64,000 bases of DNA from JANNUT01 sp046331425 (GCA_046331425.1 JAXLQU010000002.1:200685-264684); one strand, 5' to 3'. Positions 42,501-51,853 are shown, counted from the first letter of the stretch. Translations and numbers: made by a program. The notes: a model not told the origin generated them from the sequence alone.

Positions 42501-43384
42501 GACGGTTCGACGACCAGCCATTGGCCATCGGTGCCGCGAATCATCAATCCACCGGTCCAGCTGACTCCGATGATCTCGCCGTGAGGCAACAGTGCAGCCG
42601 AATGCAATGGTCCATCGATAGCAGGAAGCTCAACGGCGGCGATGCCGCTGATGTCGACGGAAAGCGCGACAAGCACTTGTCGCGCGGGTGACGGAAGAAA
42701 CAGAATCCTGTGTGGTGACGCGACGGCGGACGCCAATAGTGTTCCCTGCGGCATCGTCGATGGGTATGGAATCGATTGCCACCGGGCATCGCGCCAAACC
42801 ATGAGTGCATGGTCGGTCGAGATCCAGAGTTCGTTTTTTGGTCCGCACGCGGCAGCGTGGATCGTCTTGTGCGGCCCTGGTCCGATCGGCTCCAGATGAT
42901 CGTGGCTCCAGACTTCCAACGACTCGGAGCGGACGGCGTAGCGTGTTCCGTCGGGGCACGATGCCGGTTTGCGCCAAGGCACGCTGTTGGCGACGACGTG
43001 AGGCTTCCCGCCGTCGCGGTGGAGCAGCGTTACGTTGCTGCTGTAGAGCAGCGCACCCTCGGGGATCAACTGTGCCGCGCCGTCTCCCTGATCGAGGCTG
43101 AGTGTTGCGTCTGGCCACGGTCGCCAGAAATAGCCGTCGTAGGTTCCGACCCACTCGTTGGACGACAAGAAGATGCCGCCATCCGGCAGCGGTACCAAGG
43201 CGCCGTCACTCAGAATCGGCACCGGAGCGGCCAACTCACGCCAGCGCCAATCCTCGTTCAATCGCTCTGCGATCGAGGGCCTGTACGTAAGGAACCTTGC
43301 TGCTTCCGGCGCAGCCCACGCACCAGCGGCGACCGATCCGCAGCAGAGTGCGATCTGGATGAGCGTGGAGTTTGGCCTCGGCAT
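39536..43384 (-). CDS. Hybrid sensor kinase: beta-propeller periplasmic sensor, PAS, kinase, receiver
   Basis: The ATG at 43384 opens a signal peptide (GAWAA). Of 1282 residues, about 40-720 contain repeated two-component-propeller blades (DGSLWVGSGS, GGIWIASRSG, RRLWFGSLSG). About 725-800 form a Y_Y_Y-like Ig domain (RYRVELDGN, HLVAIRSVDLSGND) and 805-830 a transmembrane helix. Then follow a PAS/PAC domain, HisKA with GGIAHDFNN (His918), HATPase (DDGQGM, GRGLGLA) and a C-terminal receiver with VVDDEP and ITMPEMDG. Propeller sensors usually detect polysaccharide fragments. No DNA-binding domain is fused, so phosphoryl transfer to another protein is needed. Confidence 0.92.
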   Translation of the reverse strand: MPRPNSTLIQIALCCGSVAAGAWAAPEAARFLTYRPSIAERLNEDWRWRELAAPVPILSDGALVPLPDGGIFLSSNEWVGTYDGYFWRPWPDATLSLDQGDGAAQLIPEGALLYSSNVTLLHRDGGKPHVVANSVPWRKPASCPDGTRYAVRSESLEVWSHDHLEPIGPGPHKTIHAAACGPKNELWISTDHALMVWRDARWQSIPYPSTMPQGTLLASAVASPHRILFLPSPARQVLVALSVDISGIAAVELPAIDGPLHSAALLPHGEIIGVSWTGGLMIRGTDGQWLVVEPSLLERDSVLDLTLTTDERLIVHTVGGRLLSCDLGSNRWQHLSFRHPVLGDAINGIWPARSGGIWIASRSGLIRWREGATRVRFDRVLGVPLDLVTGLLEDDDGSLWVGSGSAFTGVLRLKDGVWERFANPTEVGSLFVHAIRKAPNGSIWFLGFQGGEGQLPQGGVWILDHGRWQPLRDGDRVLNARCYDVVFGADNEPILATRRGLLRRHAGRLEALDEPPQTWFSAFRRSDGTLWFGRGMRARGIRTIPESVALQPSVDAVSSSFAGAFAETPDRRLWFGSLSGLSMFDGTSLHRPSLEPGLESLQIWPVAAAAPEDGGGLWLGSTKSGLYHYSPDDHTAPRTQRVELARANEDGDVRITWEARDAWNVTPPNLLRYRVELDGNPQPGASNTPALELSQMSAGRHLVAIRSVDLSGNDEASPISFEFNVPLPVWRRPAFVGAAGVALMATLLLAATQRQRAKERRSERESHHRALSASEQHFRSLVEQAEIVLIRSDEDGKLRYVSPQIETITGRKAGEFVRRRRLFHHLVHVEDRPQLSWLANARSQRSARTVHADLRVRTAGDTWRRVLVRQSPWIGEDGVIRGFDAVLLDITERRGLEQALTRATKLESLGVMAGGIAHDFNNLLVVIMGNADLARGSIRRGDTPFAELDAIGLAAERAAEVCRQMLTFTGRSPGVRRAVDAVAVIREVNELMRAAVPHSIGLQLDLPNQPLSVMGDATQLNQVVMNLVLNAAEACEGRPGTIRIAARLTTLGSDELAAATLGNGCAPGAFVEIAVADDGQGMDEATQHRIFDPFFSTKFTGRGLGLAAVLGIIRWHQGCISVNSRVGFGTSMHLFLPFAVTSLDRVANVLGADQSGSGTVLVVDDEPLVLETVTSLLRTAGFKPMPTVSASHALEWLAQRTEKPVAAVVDITMPEMDGRELAKAIHRLMPGLPILLLSGYAPDQVAPQSPAQGPMRFLQKPFRREALLDTLLRMLAQDARRG

Positions 43385-43472
43385 CGATCCTCTCGTACAA
43401 CCACGAGGAGGATACGACGACCTACCGTGGCCGGCACGGCACGAGAGCGAGGTCTCCGCTTCGGCATCGCTG

Positions 43473-43967
43473 CTAGAGCGCTTTGAAACCCTCGAACGGC
43501 TGCTCGCAGCCCAGACAATAGTGCAGCGACTTGCACGCCGTGCTGCCGAACTCGCTGCGCAACTCGGTCCGACGCGATCCACAGAACGGGCAACTGATGC
43601 TGAGCTTGAGTGAGTTCAAAGGAAACGGCGTTTCGTGACGCGGCGCCTGTCCTGGAGGCGCGATCCCGTAGGCACGCAACTTCTCCTTACCCTCAGGACT
43701 CATCCAATCGGTGGTCCATGCCTCACGAAACACGGTGTTGACCCGCGCCTGCATGAACCCGTGCCGCGCCAGAACATCGACAATCCCGGACTCGATTTCG
43801 CGCATCGCTGGGCACCCAGAGTAGGTCGGCGTGATGTCTACCTCGACCTGCGATCCGGTGATGCGGACATCGCGCACGATTCCCATGTCGAGGATCGTGA
43901 GTGCCGGGATCTCGGGGTCGAGAACCTCGCGCAGCAGGTCCCTGACGTGCGCGGCTGAAGCGGTCAC
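43473..43967 (-). CDS. paaD: PaaD: phenylacetyl-CoA epoxidase maturation factor
   Basis: This 164-residue protein has an N-terminal DUF59/MIP18-type domain (LREVLDPEIPALTILDMGIVRDV, YSGCPAM) and a C-terminal zinc-ribbon-like module (CPFCGS, then CLGCEQP). PaaD is thought to help Fe-S assembly in the PaaE reductase of the ring epoxidase. The GTG start overlaps the paaC stop (GTGA). It is the last gene of paaABCD, and no paaE follows. Confidence 0.93.
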   Translation of the reverse strand: MTASAAHVRDLLREVLDPEIPALTILDMGIVRDVRITGSQVEVDITPTYSGCPAMREIESGIVDVLARHGFMQARVNTVFREAWTTDWMSPEGKEKLRAYGIAPPGQAPRHETPFPLNSLKLSISCPFCGSRRTELRSEFGSTACKSLHYCLGCEQPFEGFKAL

Positions 43968-44725
43968 CAGGCAGCCCCTGGATGCGTGCGTTGCAGCACC
44001 TGCATTTCGGCCAACATGTGACCGAGGTGTTCGGTATGCAGTCCGCGCCGGCTGCCCCGCGACATGTAGCAATCGTCGCTCGGGACGGGGAGTGTGGCGC
44101 GCGTCAACAACTCTTCGACGAGCTTGCGCCACGGCCCCTGGAGCGTGCCGAGATCGGGGGCGATACCGGCCCCGATCAGCGCGAGATCGACCTCATCGTT
44201 CTCGAACATCTCCGCTGTGAATCCCCACAGCGCGTCGAACCCCGCGGCAACACGTCGATGGCTTTCCGCGGTGCCATCTCCCAATCGCAACACCCATTCG
44301 CCGCTGTGGCGCAGGTGATAGCGCGCTTCTTTGAACGCTTTGGCGGCGATACCGGCGAGGGCCTCATGTTTGCTGGCGATCAGCCGCTCGAGCAGCAGCA
44401 CGTCGAATGCAGAAAACAGAAACTGACGCGCGATCGTCTTTCCGAAGTCGCCGTTGGGTTGTTCGACCAATTGCAGATTTCGAAACTCCAGGGCATCGCG
44501 CAAAAACGCCAACGCGTCGGCATCGCGACCGGCGCCTTCGACCTGACCGGCCAGCCCCAAGAAGCCGTTGGCCTGACCAACCAAGTCGAGCGCGAGATTG
44601 GATAGCGCGATGTCTTCTTCCAGAATTGGGCCGTGGCCGCACCATTCCGAAAGGCGATGCCCCAACACCAAGCGGTCATCACCCAACCGCAACAAGTACT
44701 CGAATAGAGCAGGTGCGGTCTCCAC
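43964..44725 (-). CDS. paaC: PaaC: structural subunit of phenylacetyl-CoA epoxidase
   Basis: This 253-residue ferritin-like helical protein has family signatures LGHRLSEWCGHGPILEEDIAL and ARYHLRHSGEWVLRLGDGT. PaaC pairs with PaaA in the diiron monooxygenase but lacks an active metal site itself. It starts immediately after the paaB stop. Confidence 0.95.
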   Translation of the reverse strand: METAPALFEYLLRLGDDRLVLGHRLSEWCGHGPILEEDIALSNLALDLVGQANGFLGLAGQVEGAGRDADALAFLRDALEFRNLQLVEQPNGDFGKTIARQFLFSAFDVLLLERLIASKHEALAGIAAKAFKEARYHLRHSGEWVLRLGDGTAESHRRVAAGFDALWGFTAEMFENDEVDLALIGAGIAPDLGTLQGPWRKLVEELLTRATLPVPSDDCYMSRGSRRGLHTEHLGHMLAEMQVLQRTHPGAAW

Positions 44726-45025
44726 CTAGTACTCCAGCTTCTCGGCGAATTTCTTGAGCGCGCGGGGAACCTCATAAAAACTCGGATGGCGATACAACTT
44801 CTCGTCCGCGGGATCGAAGAACGGTCCGCTATCGGACGGCTTGGTGGCCGCGAATGCCGAGGCCGGAGCGACCCAAATCGAGAGCGCAGGGCCACGCCGC
44901 GCGTACACGTCGCGCGCATTTTGCAGCGCCAGCTCGGCATCGGGGGCATGCACGCTGCCGGCGTGGAGGTGTGCGCCGCCATGCGTTTCTTGAACGAATA
45001 CCTCCCACAGCGGCCAGTCGTTCAT
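44726..45025 (-). CDS. paaB: PaaB: small subunit of phenylacetyl-CoA epoxidase
   Basis: This 99-residue protein has WPLWEVFVQ, then HVGSVHAPDAE-like and ALQNARDVYARRG motifs, the normal PaaB pattern and length. It bridges PaaAC dimers. The ATG at 45025 overlaps the paaA stop (ATGA). The frame extends upstream only inside paaA. Confidence 0.94.
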   Translation of the reverse strand: MNDWPLWEVFVQETHGGAHLHAGSVHAPDAELALQNARDVYARRGPALSIWVAPASAFAATKPSDSGPFFDPADEKLYRHPSFYEVPRALKKFAEKLEY

Positions 45026-45957
45026 GCGACATCTTCCTTGTTGTGCTTGAGCGCGTAGGCAGCCGCAGCCTCGCGCACCCACGCACCTTCTTCCCATGCC
45101 TGCCGCCGCGCGTTCAACCGTTCGGCGTTGCATGGGCCGCGTCCGTTGATCACGTTCTTGAACTCATTCCAGTCCGGTTCGCCGTGTTCCCAGTGTCCGG
45201 TTGCCTTGTCGAAGTGCAGCTTCGGGTCGGGGAAAGTGAGGCCAATCGCCAAGCCCTGCGGGATGGTGATGTCGATGAAGCGCTGACGCAGTTCGTCGTT
45301 GCTCTTGAGCTTGACCTTCCAGCGCAACAACTCGCCGCTATTGGGCGAGTTTTTGTCCGAGGGTCCAAACATCATCAGCGCCGGCCACCAGAACCGATCG
45401 AGCGCGTTCTGCGCCATCGCTTTTTGCGCCGGTGTGCCGGCACACAGAGTCGCTACGATTTCATAACCCTGTTTCTTGTGGAAGTTCTCCTCACGGCAGA
45501 TTCGCAACATGGCCCGCGAGTAGGGGCCGTAACTGCACTTGGCAAGTTGTGTCTGATTGACGATCGCGGCGCCATCGACGATCCAACCGATCACACCGAT
45601 GTCGGCCCACGTGAGCGTGGGGTAGTTGAAGATGTTCGAATACTTGGCCGTGCCTTCGTGCAACTGAGCGACCAACTCGTCACGACTGGTGCCCAACGTT
45701 TCGGTCGCTGAGTAGATGTAGAGCCCATGACCGGCCTCGTCCTGAACTTTGGCCAAGAGCGCAAGTTTTCGGCGCAGGTTCGGCGCCCGGGTGATCCAGT
45801 TTCCCTCGGGCAGCATCCCCACCACTTCCGAGTGAGCGTGCTGAGACATCATTCGAACCAACTGTTTGCGATACCGCTCGGGCATCTCGTCCTTGGGCTC
45901 GATCACCTCGCCGGCGGCGATGCGGGCTTCGAATCTGGACAGGTCTTCGGATTGCAT
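45022..45957 (-). CDS. paaA: PaaA: catalytic diiron subunit of phenylacetyl-CoA epoxidase
   Basis: This 311-residue protein has the diiron ligand motifs DEAGHG and REENFHKKQG and the usual FWWPALMMFGPSD segment. It uses O2 to epoxidise the ring of phenylacetyl-CoA. The start at 45957 follows CAGGAGAG. A TATACT -10-like hexamer lies about 20-30 bases upstream (reverse strand, 45989-45984). It is the first gene of paaABCD, 19 kb from the rest of the pathway. Confidence 0.96.
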   Translation of the reverse strand: MQSEDLSRFEARIAAGEVIEPKDEMPERYRKQLVRMMSQHAHSEVVGMLPEGNWITRAPNLRRKLALLAKVQDEAGHGLYIYSATETLGTSRDELVAQLHEGTAKYSNIFNYPTLTWADIGVIGWIVDGAAIVNQTQLAKCSYGPYSRAMLRICREENFHKKQGYEIVATLCAGTPAQKAMAQNALDRFWWPALMMFGPSDKNSPNSGELLRWKVKLKSNDELRQRFIDITIPQGLAIGLTFPDPKLHFDKATGHWEHGEPDWNEFKNVINGRGPCNAERLNARRQAWEEGAWVREAAAAYALKHNKEDVA

Positions 45958-46103
45958 CCTTCTCTCCTGTTGCTCCCAGCGCAGGAGTATACGGGCGGCC
46001 TTCCGGTCGCCGCGAGACACCGGTCAAATCGTATCCCGGCCAACCTGTGGCAATGGAGTGTGGGCAGAGTGAGCTGGACGGCGCGTGGCGATCCCCGGGA
46101 CCG

Positions 46104-48137
46104 CTATCTGGACGAAGAGTCCAGCAGCGCGCGAACAGCGCTGATCAACTGCACCGCCGTGAACGGCTTGGAGATCAGCGGCGACCCGGACGTCTCACCG
46201 TGAGCGGGGTCCTCGGGTGCGTAACCGGACATGAACAGGACCTTGACCTCAGGACGTTGCTCACGCAGTTGGCTGACGAGCGACTTGCCGCCGAGCCGTG
46301 GCATCACCACATCGGTCAGGACCACATCGATCGTGCCCGGATGTCGGCTCGCCAACGCGAGCGCCTCGCGGCCGTCGGCCGCCGGAAGCACCTGAAGGCC
46401 AGCGGAATGCAACACGCTGACGGCGAACTCGCGGACCATCGGCTCGTCCTCGGCGAGCAGCACCGTTGCCGGCCGTAGGCCGGCCTGCAACGAGTCGACG
46501 TGCGGCTCCGGCTTTTCCACGGCAGCCTTCGCGTTCGCATGAGGGAACGAAATATGGAACGCCGTACCACGACCGCGTGAACTCTCGACCTCGATGCTCC
46601 CTCCGGTTTGCTTGACGATGCCGTAGCACGTGGCCAGGCCCAAGCCGGTGCCGCGGCCGACCTCCTTGGTGGTGAAGAACGGCTCGAACAGGTGCGCCAA
46701 CGTGTCTGGATCGATGCCGACGCCGGAGTCGCGCACCGTCAGCGTCACGGAGTCGGGCATCTGTGCGCGCACCCGCGCCGTCACGATCTCGAGCCGGCCA
46801 CCGTCCGGCATCGCGTCTCGTGCATTGAGCGCCAGGTTCACCAAGATCTGCTGAAGTTGAACCGGATCGGCCTCGATCATCGGTTCACTCCCGTTGTGCG
46901 CAATCACGAGCTCGATATGTTCGCCGATCAAGCGGCGTAGCATCGGCTCGGTATCGTCGACGATCGTTTGCAGATCAACGACGCGCCGCTCGATTCGCTG
47001 CTTGCGCGCGAACGCCAGCAACTGCGAGGTGAGCGTGGCGGCGCGCTCGGCCGCTTTGCGAATGCTCTCCAACGCACGCGCCGTTTCGCTGTTGGGAATC
47101 TGGCGCAATGTTGCCGCTTCGGCAGCGCCGATGATCACGGTGAGCAGGTTGTTGAAATCGTGGGCTACGCCACCGGCCAAGCGACCGATACTCTCGATCT
47201 TCTGCGCCTGTAGCAGTTCTTGATCGAGATGTTTGCGCTCGGTGATATCGATGACGTACCCATCCATCTCAACCGTGGCTCCGTCTTCGGAGTACGCCAC
47301 CACCGTGCGATCGTAAAGCCAAGCCCAATCTCCCGACGCTTTGCGAAGCCGATAGTCCTGCTCGAAAGCGATCGTTCGCTTTCTCAAGTGCGCGGCGACC
47401 TCACTCCGGACCCGCTCCCGATCATCCGGGTGGATCAACTCATAGAAGTCGAGTTGATGCGACGTGAAATCCTCGGGCGAGTAGCCGAACTGCCTGATGT
47501 TCGGCGAGACGTAGAGCGGCGGACGTCCCGGCACCAGACTCCAGCGGCACATCACGACCGGTCCAGAGTTGAACAGCGTTCGCTCGCGCTGAAGTTCTGC
47601 GTCGCTCCGGCAGCGCCGGACGGCGATCGCCACCAGGTCGGCAATGTTCCGCGCGAGCGGGAGTTCGTCACCGACAGGATCACCCGGCACGTCGCCATAG
47701 ATCATGAATTTTCCCAGCACTCGCTGCCCACCAAGCAATGGGATGAAACTCACCGCACGAATTCGTTCGGCGGCGAAGGTTGCATGCAGTTCCTCCGAAG
47801 ACCGATCGAGCAGCACGTCAGGCACGACGATCGGCACCGCATCGATATCCTCCGGCCGCCAAGGGGTGTGACCGGTGACCGCGTTGCGATACTCCTCGGA
47901 GAGCCCGTGCCATGCCTTGAAACGGATGACGCCGTCCGGGTCGAACAGCAGGATCGAGGCCCGCCGACCTGGCAGCGCTTCGATCAGCATTTCGATCGCA
48001 GCGCTACAGACCTCGTTTTCCGAAGTCGCTTGAGCGACGGCACGCGTGAGGCGAAACACACCGCCGAGCCGATCGTAACGGCTCTGGAGCGCATCCAATG
48101 TGGCGCTTACTATTTCCTTCGACTTCTTCTGATCCAT
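46104..48137 (-). CDS. Hybrid histidine kinase: GAF, PAS, kinase, receiver
   Basis: This 677-residue soluble protein has a GAF domain (about 30-180), a PAS domain (about 190-310; FGYSPEDF, RLRKASGDWAWLYDR), HisKA with AGGVAHDFNN (His326), HATPase (DSGVGI, GTGLGLA) and a receiver (about 560-675) with LAEDEP and LTDVVMPRLGG. It shares the HDFNN-class kinase plus C-terminal receiver layout with the propeller kinase on the other side of paaABCD. No output domain is present. The targets are unknown. Confidence 0.92.
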   Translation of the reverse strand: MDQKKSKEIVSATLDALQSRYDRLGGVFRLTRAVAQATSENEVCSAAIEMLIEALPGRRASILLFDPDGVIRFKAWHGLSEEYRNAVTGHTPWRPEDIDAVPIVVPDVLLDRSSEELHATFAAERIRAVSFIPLLGGQRVLGKFMIYGDVPGDPVGDELPLARNIADLVAIAVRRCRSDAELQRERTLFNSGPVVMCRWSLVPGRPPLYVSPNIRQFGYSPEDFTSHQLDFYELIHPDDRERVRSEVAAHLRKRTIAFEQDYRLRKASGDWAWLYDRTVVAYSEDGATVEMDGYVIDITERKHLDQELLQAQKIESIGRLAGGVAHDFNNLLTVIIGAAEAATLRQIPNSETARALESIRKAAERAATLTSQLLAFARKQRIERRVVDLQTIVDDTEPMLRRLIGEHIELVIAHNGSEPMIEADPVQLQQILVNLALNARDAMPDGGRLEIVTARVRAQMPDSVTLTVRDSGVGIDPDTLAHLFEPFFTTKEVGRGTGLGLATCYGIVKQTGGSIEVESSRGRGTAFHISFPHANAKAAVEKPEPHVDSLQAGLRPATVLLAEDEPMVREFAVSVLHSAGLQVLPAADGREALALASRHPGTIDVVLTDVVMPRLGGKSLVSQLREQRPEVKVLFMSGYAPEDPAHGETSGSPLISKPFTAVQLISAVRALLDSSSR

Positions 48138-48221
48138 TCGACGTCGCCTTACCTTGCACAGTCTAGGACGATCGAGCGCAAGCCGAGCAACCCGAACACA
48201 CCTAAAAGCAGAAATAGTGTG

Positions 48222-48230
48222 TGGTATAAG
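48222..48230 (+). promoter_or_regulatory. Possible extended -10 of the OPT transporter promoter
   Basis: TGGTATAAG resembles an extended -10 (TGnTATAAT) 39 bases before the ATG at 48270. No convincing -35 is present. Confidence 0.3.
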
Positions 48231-48269
48231 CGCCCGCCAGGGCGGTTTGCCCGCGACATCGGAGAGACC

Positions 48270-50144
48270 ATGGCCGTCAAGCCGCGAGAGTCGATCGCCG
48301 AGTTCACGCTCAAGGCGGTGATTGCAGGAGTGGTGCTGGGAGTGGTGTTCGGCGCCGCCAACGCCTACATCGGGCTGCGCGTCGGGTTCACGATCGCCGC
48401 CTCCATACCCGCGGCCGTGATGACCGTCGCCCTGCTCCGGCGCTCTGGCGTCACGATTTTGGAAGCGAACCTCTCACAGACCATCGGCTCGGCCTCCACA
48501 TCGCTCGCGACCGGGACGATCTTCACGATTCCAGCTCTGTTTCTATGGGGAATGGCACCGCCCTACTGGCAAGTCGTGGTGCTGTGCTTCCTCGGCGGAG
48601 TGTTGGGATTGGCGGCGATGATCCCGCTGCGGCGCTTGCTGATCGTGAAAGCTCACGACGAGCTGCCGTATCCCGAGGGCGCGGCGTGCGCCACCGTGCT
48701 CGAAGCGACCACCACAACGTCGGCAGGCGCTGCGTGGATTTTCTACGGAATGGCGGTAGGTGCCGCGATCAAGCTGCTCCTCGGCGGCGTGATGCTGATG
48801 CCCAACGAGCTGGCCAGTGCGCTGCCGTGGCTCCCCAAGGCCGAACTTGCGATCGAGATCGCCCCGGCACTGATCGGTGTCGGCTTCGTGCTCGGCTATC
48901 GGCAATCGGCAGTCTGTGTGGCTGGCGGAATCGTGAGTTCGTTGGCTTTGATTCCACTGATCGCATGGTTGGGTAGCAAACTCAGCACGCCGTTGTTCCC
49001 GGAGACACAAGTGCTGATCTCCGATATGAACGCAGGACAGATCTGGTCACGGTATGTGCGCTACATCGGGGCCGGTGCCGTGGCGACGGCTGGAATCCTC
49101 ACCGTACTGCGCAATCTGCCGACGATGCTCGGCGCGTTCGGCGCGGTCGCGAAAGGGTTGCGCGGCGACGGCGGCAGCCGTGCGGTCGACGAGAAAGACC
49201 GTGATCTGCCGGGATGGTTTGTGATCGGCGGCATCGTGTTCGTGGTTGCCGTGGCCGGACTTGTGCCGGGGGTGTTTGCCGGAGAGATGGGGCCGTTTCC
49301 GCGCGCTGTCTGCGCGGCAGGAGTTGGTATTTTCGGTCTGCTTTTCGTCGCCGTTGCGGCCAGGATCGTTGGCATCGTCGGTGTGACCTCACAACCAACG
49401 TCGGGTATCACACTGGTAACGTTGATCGGCGTGGCGAGCGTGTTTGCAGCAGCCGGCTGGACCGACGGTGGCGCACGCGCTGCAGTCCTGACGGTCGGAA
49501 CGATCGTCGCCATCGCGGCGTCGAAAGCCGGAGATATTTCTCAGGATCTGAAGACCGGGTTCTTGGTCGGGGCGACACCGGCCAAGCAGCAGTTGGGGCA
49601 GTTGATCGGCGCCTCGGTCGCTTGTTGGGCGGTTGCCGGCACGGTGCTGATGCTCGGGTCGACCTACGGATTCGGATCCAAAGAACTCCCCGCGCCACAA
49701 GCCACGTTGATGAAGACCATCATCGAGGGCGTGCTCTCGGGACAGTTGCCGTGGGATCTGGTGCTCAGTGGCGGCGGGATTGCGATCGCGGCGATGCTCT
49801 GCGGCGTCTCGGGATTGGCGTTCGCGATCGGAGTCTATCTGCCGCTGGCCTCGATGATGCCGATCTTCGTCGGCGGCTGCGTGCGCGGACTGTGCGATCG
49901 CGCGGGCCTCACGTCGGGAGACCACGGGGGAGCCGCCAATCGCGGTGTCCTGGCGGCGTCGGGTTTGGTGGCTGGTGAGGGTCTTGCGGGGGTGGCGGTC
50001 GCGGCTGGGGTGATCGGTGGTGTGATCCCCAATCCCAAAGGGCGCAGCGTGCTCGTCGCCGGAGTGCCGGGTGAACTGCTCGGGTTGGTGGCACTCGTAG
50101 CGTTGTGCGGCTTTCTGTATATGGCGGGCCGCAAGCGCCCGTAG
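48270..50144 (+). CDS. OPT family oligopeptide/metal-chelate transporter
   Basis: The ATG at 48270 follows GGAGAG. This 624-residue, roughly 15-helix protein has OPT hallmarks: GAANAYIGLRVGFTI near the start, ELPYPEGAACATVLEA, SKAGDISQDLKTGFLVGATP and a repeated glycine-rich C-terminus. Members import peptides or metal-siderophore complexes by proton symport. Neighbours give no substrate hint. An upstream in-frame extension is antisense to the kinase gene and is rejected. Confidence 0.93.
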   Translation: MAVKPRESIAEFTLKAVIAGVVLGVVFGAANAYIGLRVGFTIAASIPAAVMTVALLRRSGVTILEANLSQTIGSASTSLATGTIFTIPALFLWGMAPPYWQVVVLCFLGGVLGLAAMIPLRRLLIVKAHDELPYPEGAACATVLEATTTTSAGAAWIFYGMAVGAAIKLLLGGVMLMPNELASALPWLPKAELAIEIAPALIGVGFVLGYRQSAVCVAGGIVSSLALIPLIAWLGSKLSTPLFPETQVLISDMNAGQIWSRYVRYIGAGAVATAGILTVLRNLPTMLGAFGAVAKGLRGDGGSRAVDEKDRDLPGWFVIGGIVFVVAVAGLVPGVFAGEMGPFPRAVCAAGVGIFGLLFVAVAARIVGIVGVTSQPTSGITLVTLIGVASVFAAAGWTDGGARAAVLTVGTIVAIAASKAGDISQDLKTGFLVGATPAKQQLGQLIGASVACWAVAGTVLMLGSTYGFGSKELPAPQATLMKTIIEGVLSGQLPWDLVLSGGGIAIAAMLCGVSGLAFAIGVYLPLASMMPIFVGGCVRGLCDRAGLTSGDHGGAANRGVLAASGLVAGEGLAGVAVAAGVIGGVIPNPKGRSVLVAGVPGELLGLVALVALCGFLYMAGRKRP

Positions 50145-50167
50145 AGCGTCGACGCTGCGCGCGCCGC

Positions 50168-51313
50168 TTATGCCAATTGCCGCGTCGCGACCAACGCCGC
50201 TCTCAACGCTGCCGCAACGCGCGCGATGTCGCCCTCGGTCAGTCGATTGAAAAACGGCAACGCGATCGTGCGCGCCGCGACCGACTCGGTGACAGGGAAC
50301 ATCCCCTCGCGCAGGCCGAAGCGTTCGCGATAGAACGGCTGCAGGTGAATCGGCGAGAAGTAGTTGCGACAACCGATGCCGCGCCGCCGCAATTCCTCGA
50401 GCACTGCGTCGCGTCGTTCGCGCGGCGTTCCTGCTTGCAAAGCGACAACGTAGACGAACCAGGAGATCCGCTCATCGCTCCGGGCCGTGGCAGGGCGGAG
50501 GATCTCTTCCAAGCCTGCCAAGTGATGTTGGTAGAGATCGAAGACGCGTTGACGCTGAACGATGAACGATTCCATGCGCTTGAGCTGGCTGGTGCCGAGT
50601 GCGCAGAGGATATCGGGCAGGCGGAAATTGAAACCCAGGCGCTCGTGCGCCAGCCAAGAGCCGTCGGCGCCGCGCCCCTGATTTCGCAACGAACGCAACA
50701 CCTCGGCGAGTGCGCCATCGTCGGTAATCACGATCCCGCCTTCGCCGGTAGTCATTTGCTTGTTGGGATAAAACGCGTACATCCCGGCGGTGCCGAAAGT
50801 CCCGGCATGCTTGCCGCCGATGGTGGTGCCGATCGCTTCGCAAGAGTCCTCGACCACTGCGGCGCCAAGCTTGTCGGCGATTTCGAGATAGCGGGCCATG
50901 GGGCAAGGCCGGCCGAAGACGTGAACAGGGAGCAACGCCCTGGTGCGCGACGTGACTGCCGCCGCGGCTGCCGCAGGGTCGAGATCCCAGGTGATCGGGT
51001 CGATCTCGGCGAACACGGGAGTCGCCCCGACGAACAACACGCTATTGCTGCTGGCCACAAAAGAAAAAGGAGTCGTGACGACCTCGTCGCCAGGCCCTAA
51101 TCCGAGCGCGTGATTGACCAGGTGCAGTCCAGATGTCCCGGAGTTGACGGCGACAGCATGTCGCGCACCGCAATAGCGTGCGACGGCTGCCTCGAACTCT
51201 GGAACGCGCGGGCCGAGCGAGAGCTGCGGAGTCTTCAACACCTCCGTCACCGCTCGAATGTCGCTGTCGTCGATATCCGGGCCCGAGAGTGGGATCTCGT
51301 CGGCGTGGTTCAC
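50168..51313 (-). CDS. DegT/DnrJ/EryC1/StrS family PLP-dependent sugar aminotransferase
   Basis: This 381-residue fold-type I aminotransferase has NSGTSGLHL (phosphate-binding), VEDSCEAIG with the PLP-contact Asp, and the Schiff-base Lys185 in YPNKQMTTGEGG. Members transaminate nucleotide keto-sugars for LPS, O-antigen or glycan biosynthesis. The N-terminal LSGPDIDDSDI matches the family start. No other sugar-nucleotide genes are adjacent. It converges with the OPT gene, 23 bases apart. Confidence 0.92.
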   Translation of the reverse strand: MNHADEIPLSGPDIDDSDIRAVTEVLKTPQLSLGPRVPEFEAAVARYCGARHAVAVNSGTSGLHLVNHALGLGPGDEVVTTPFSFVASSNSVLFVGATPVFAEIDPITWDLDPAAAAAAVTSRTRALLPVHVFGRPCPMARYLEIADKLGAAVVEDSCEAIGTTIGGKHAGTFGTAGMYAFYPNKQMTTGEGGIVITDDGALAEVLRSLRNQGRGADGSWLAHERLGFNFRLPDILCALGTSQLKRMESFIVQRQRVFDLYQHHLAGLEEILRPATARSDERISWFVYVVALQAGTPRERRDAVLEELRRRGIGCRNYFSPIHLQPFYRERFGLREGMFPVTESVAARTIALPFFNRLTEGDIARVAAALRAALVATRQLA

Positions 51314-51421
51314 AGTCGCTCCTGGTCTTGGTGGTAGAAAACCGTACAGACCTTGTCCAGAATGGGGTCCGTCTTACAACTCGGCAAGTAGGTCTGCCGC
51401 ATTGATTGGGGGTTGTTCGCG

Positions 51422-51853
<432 letters not shown>

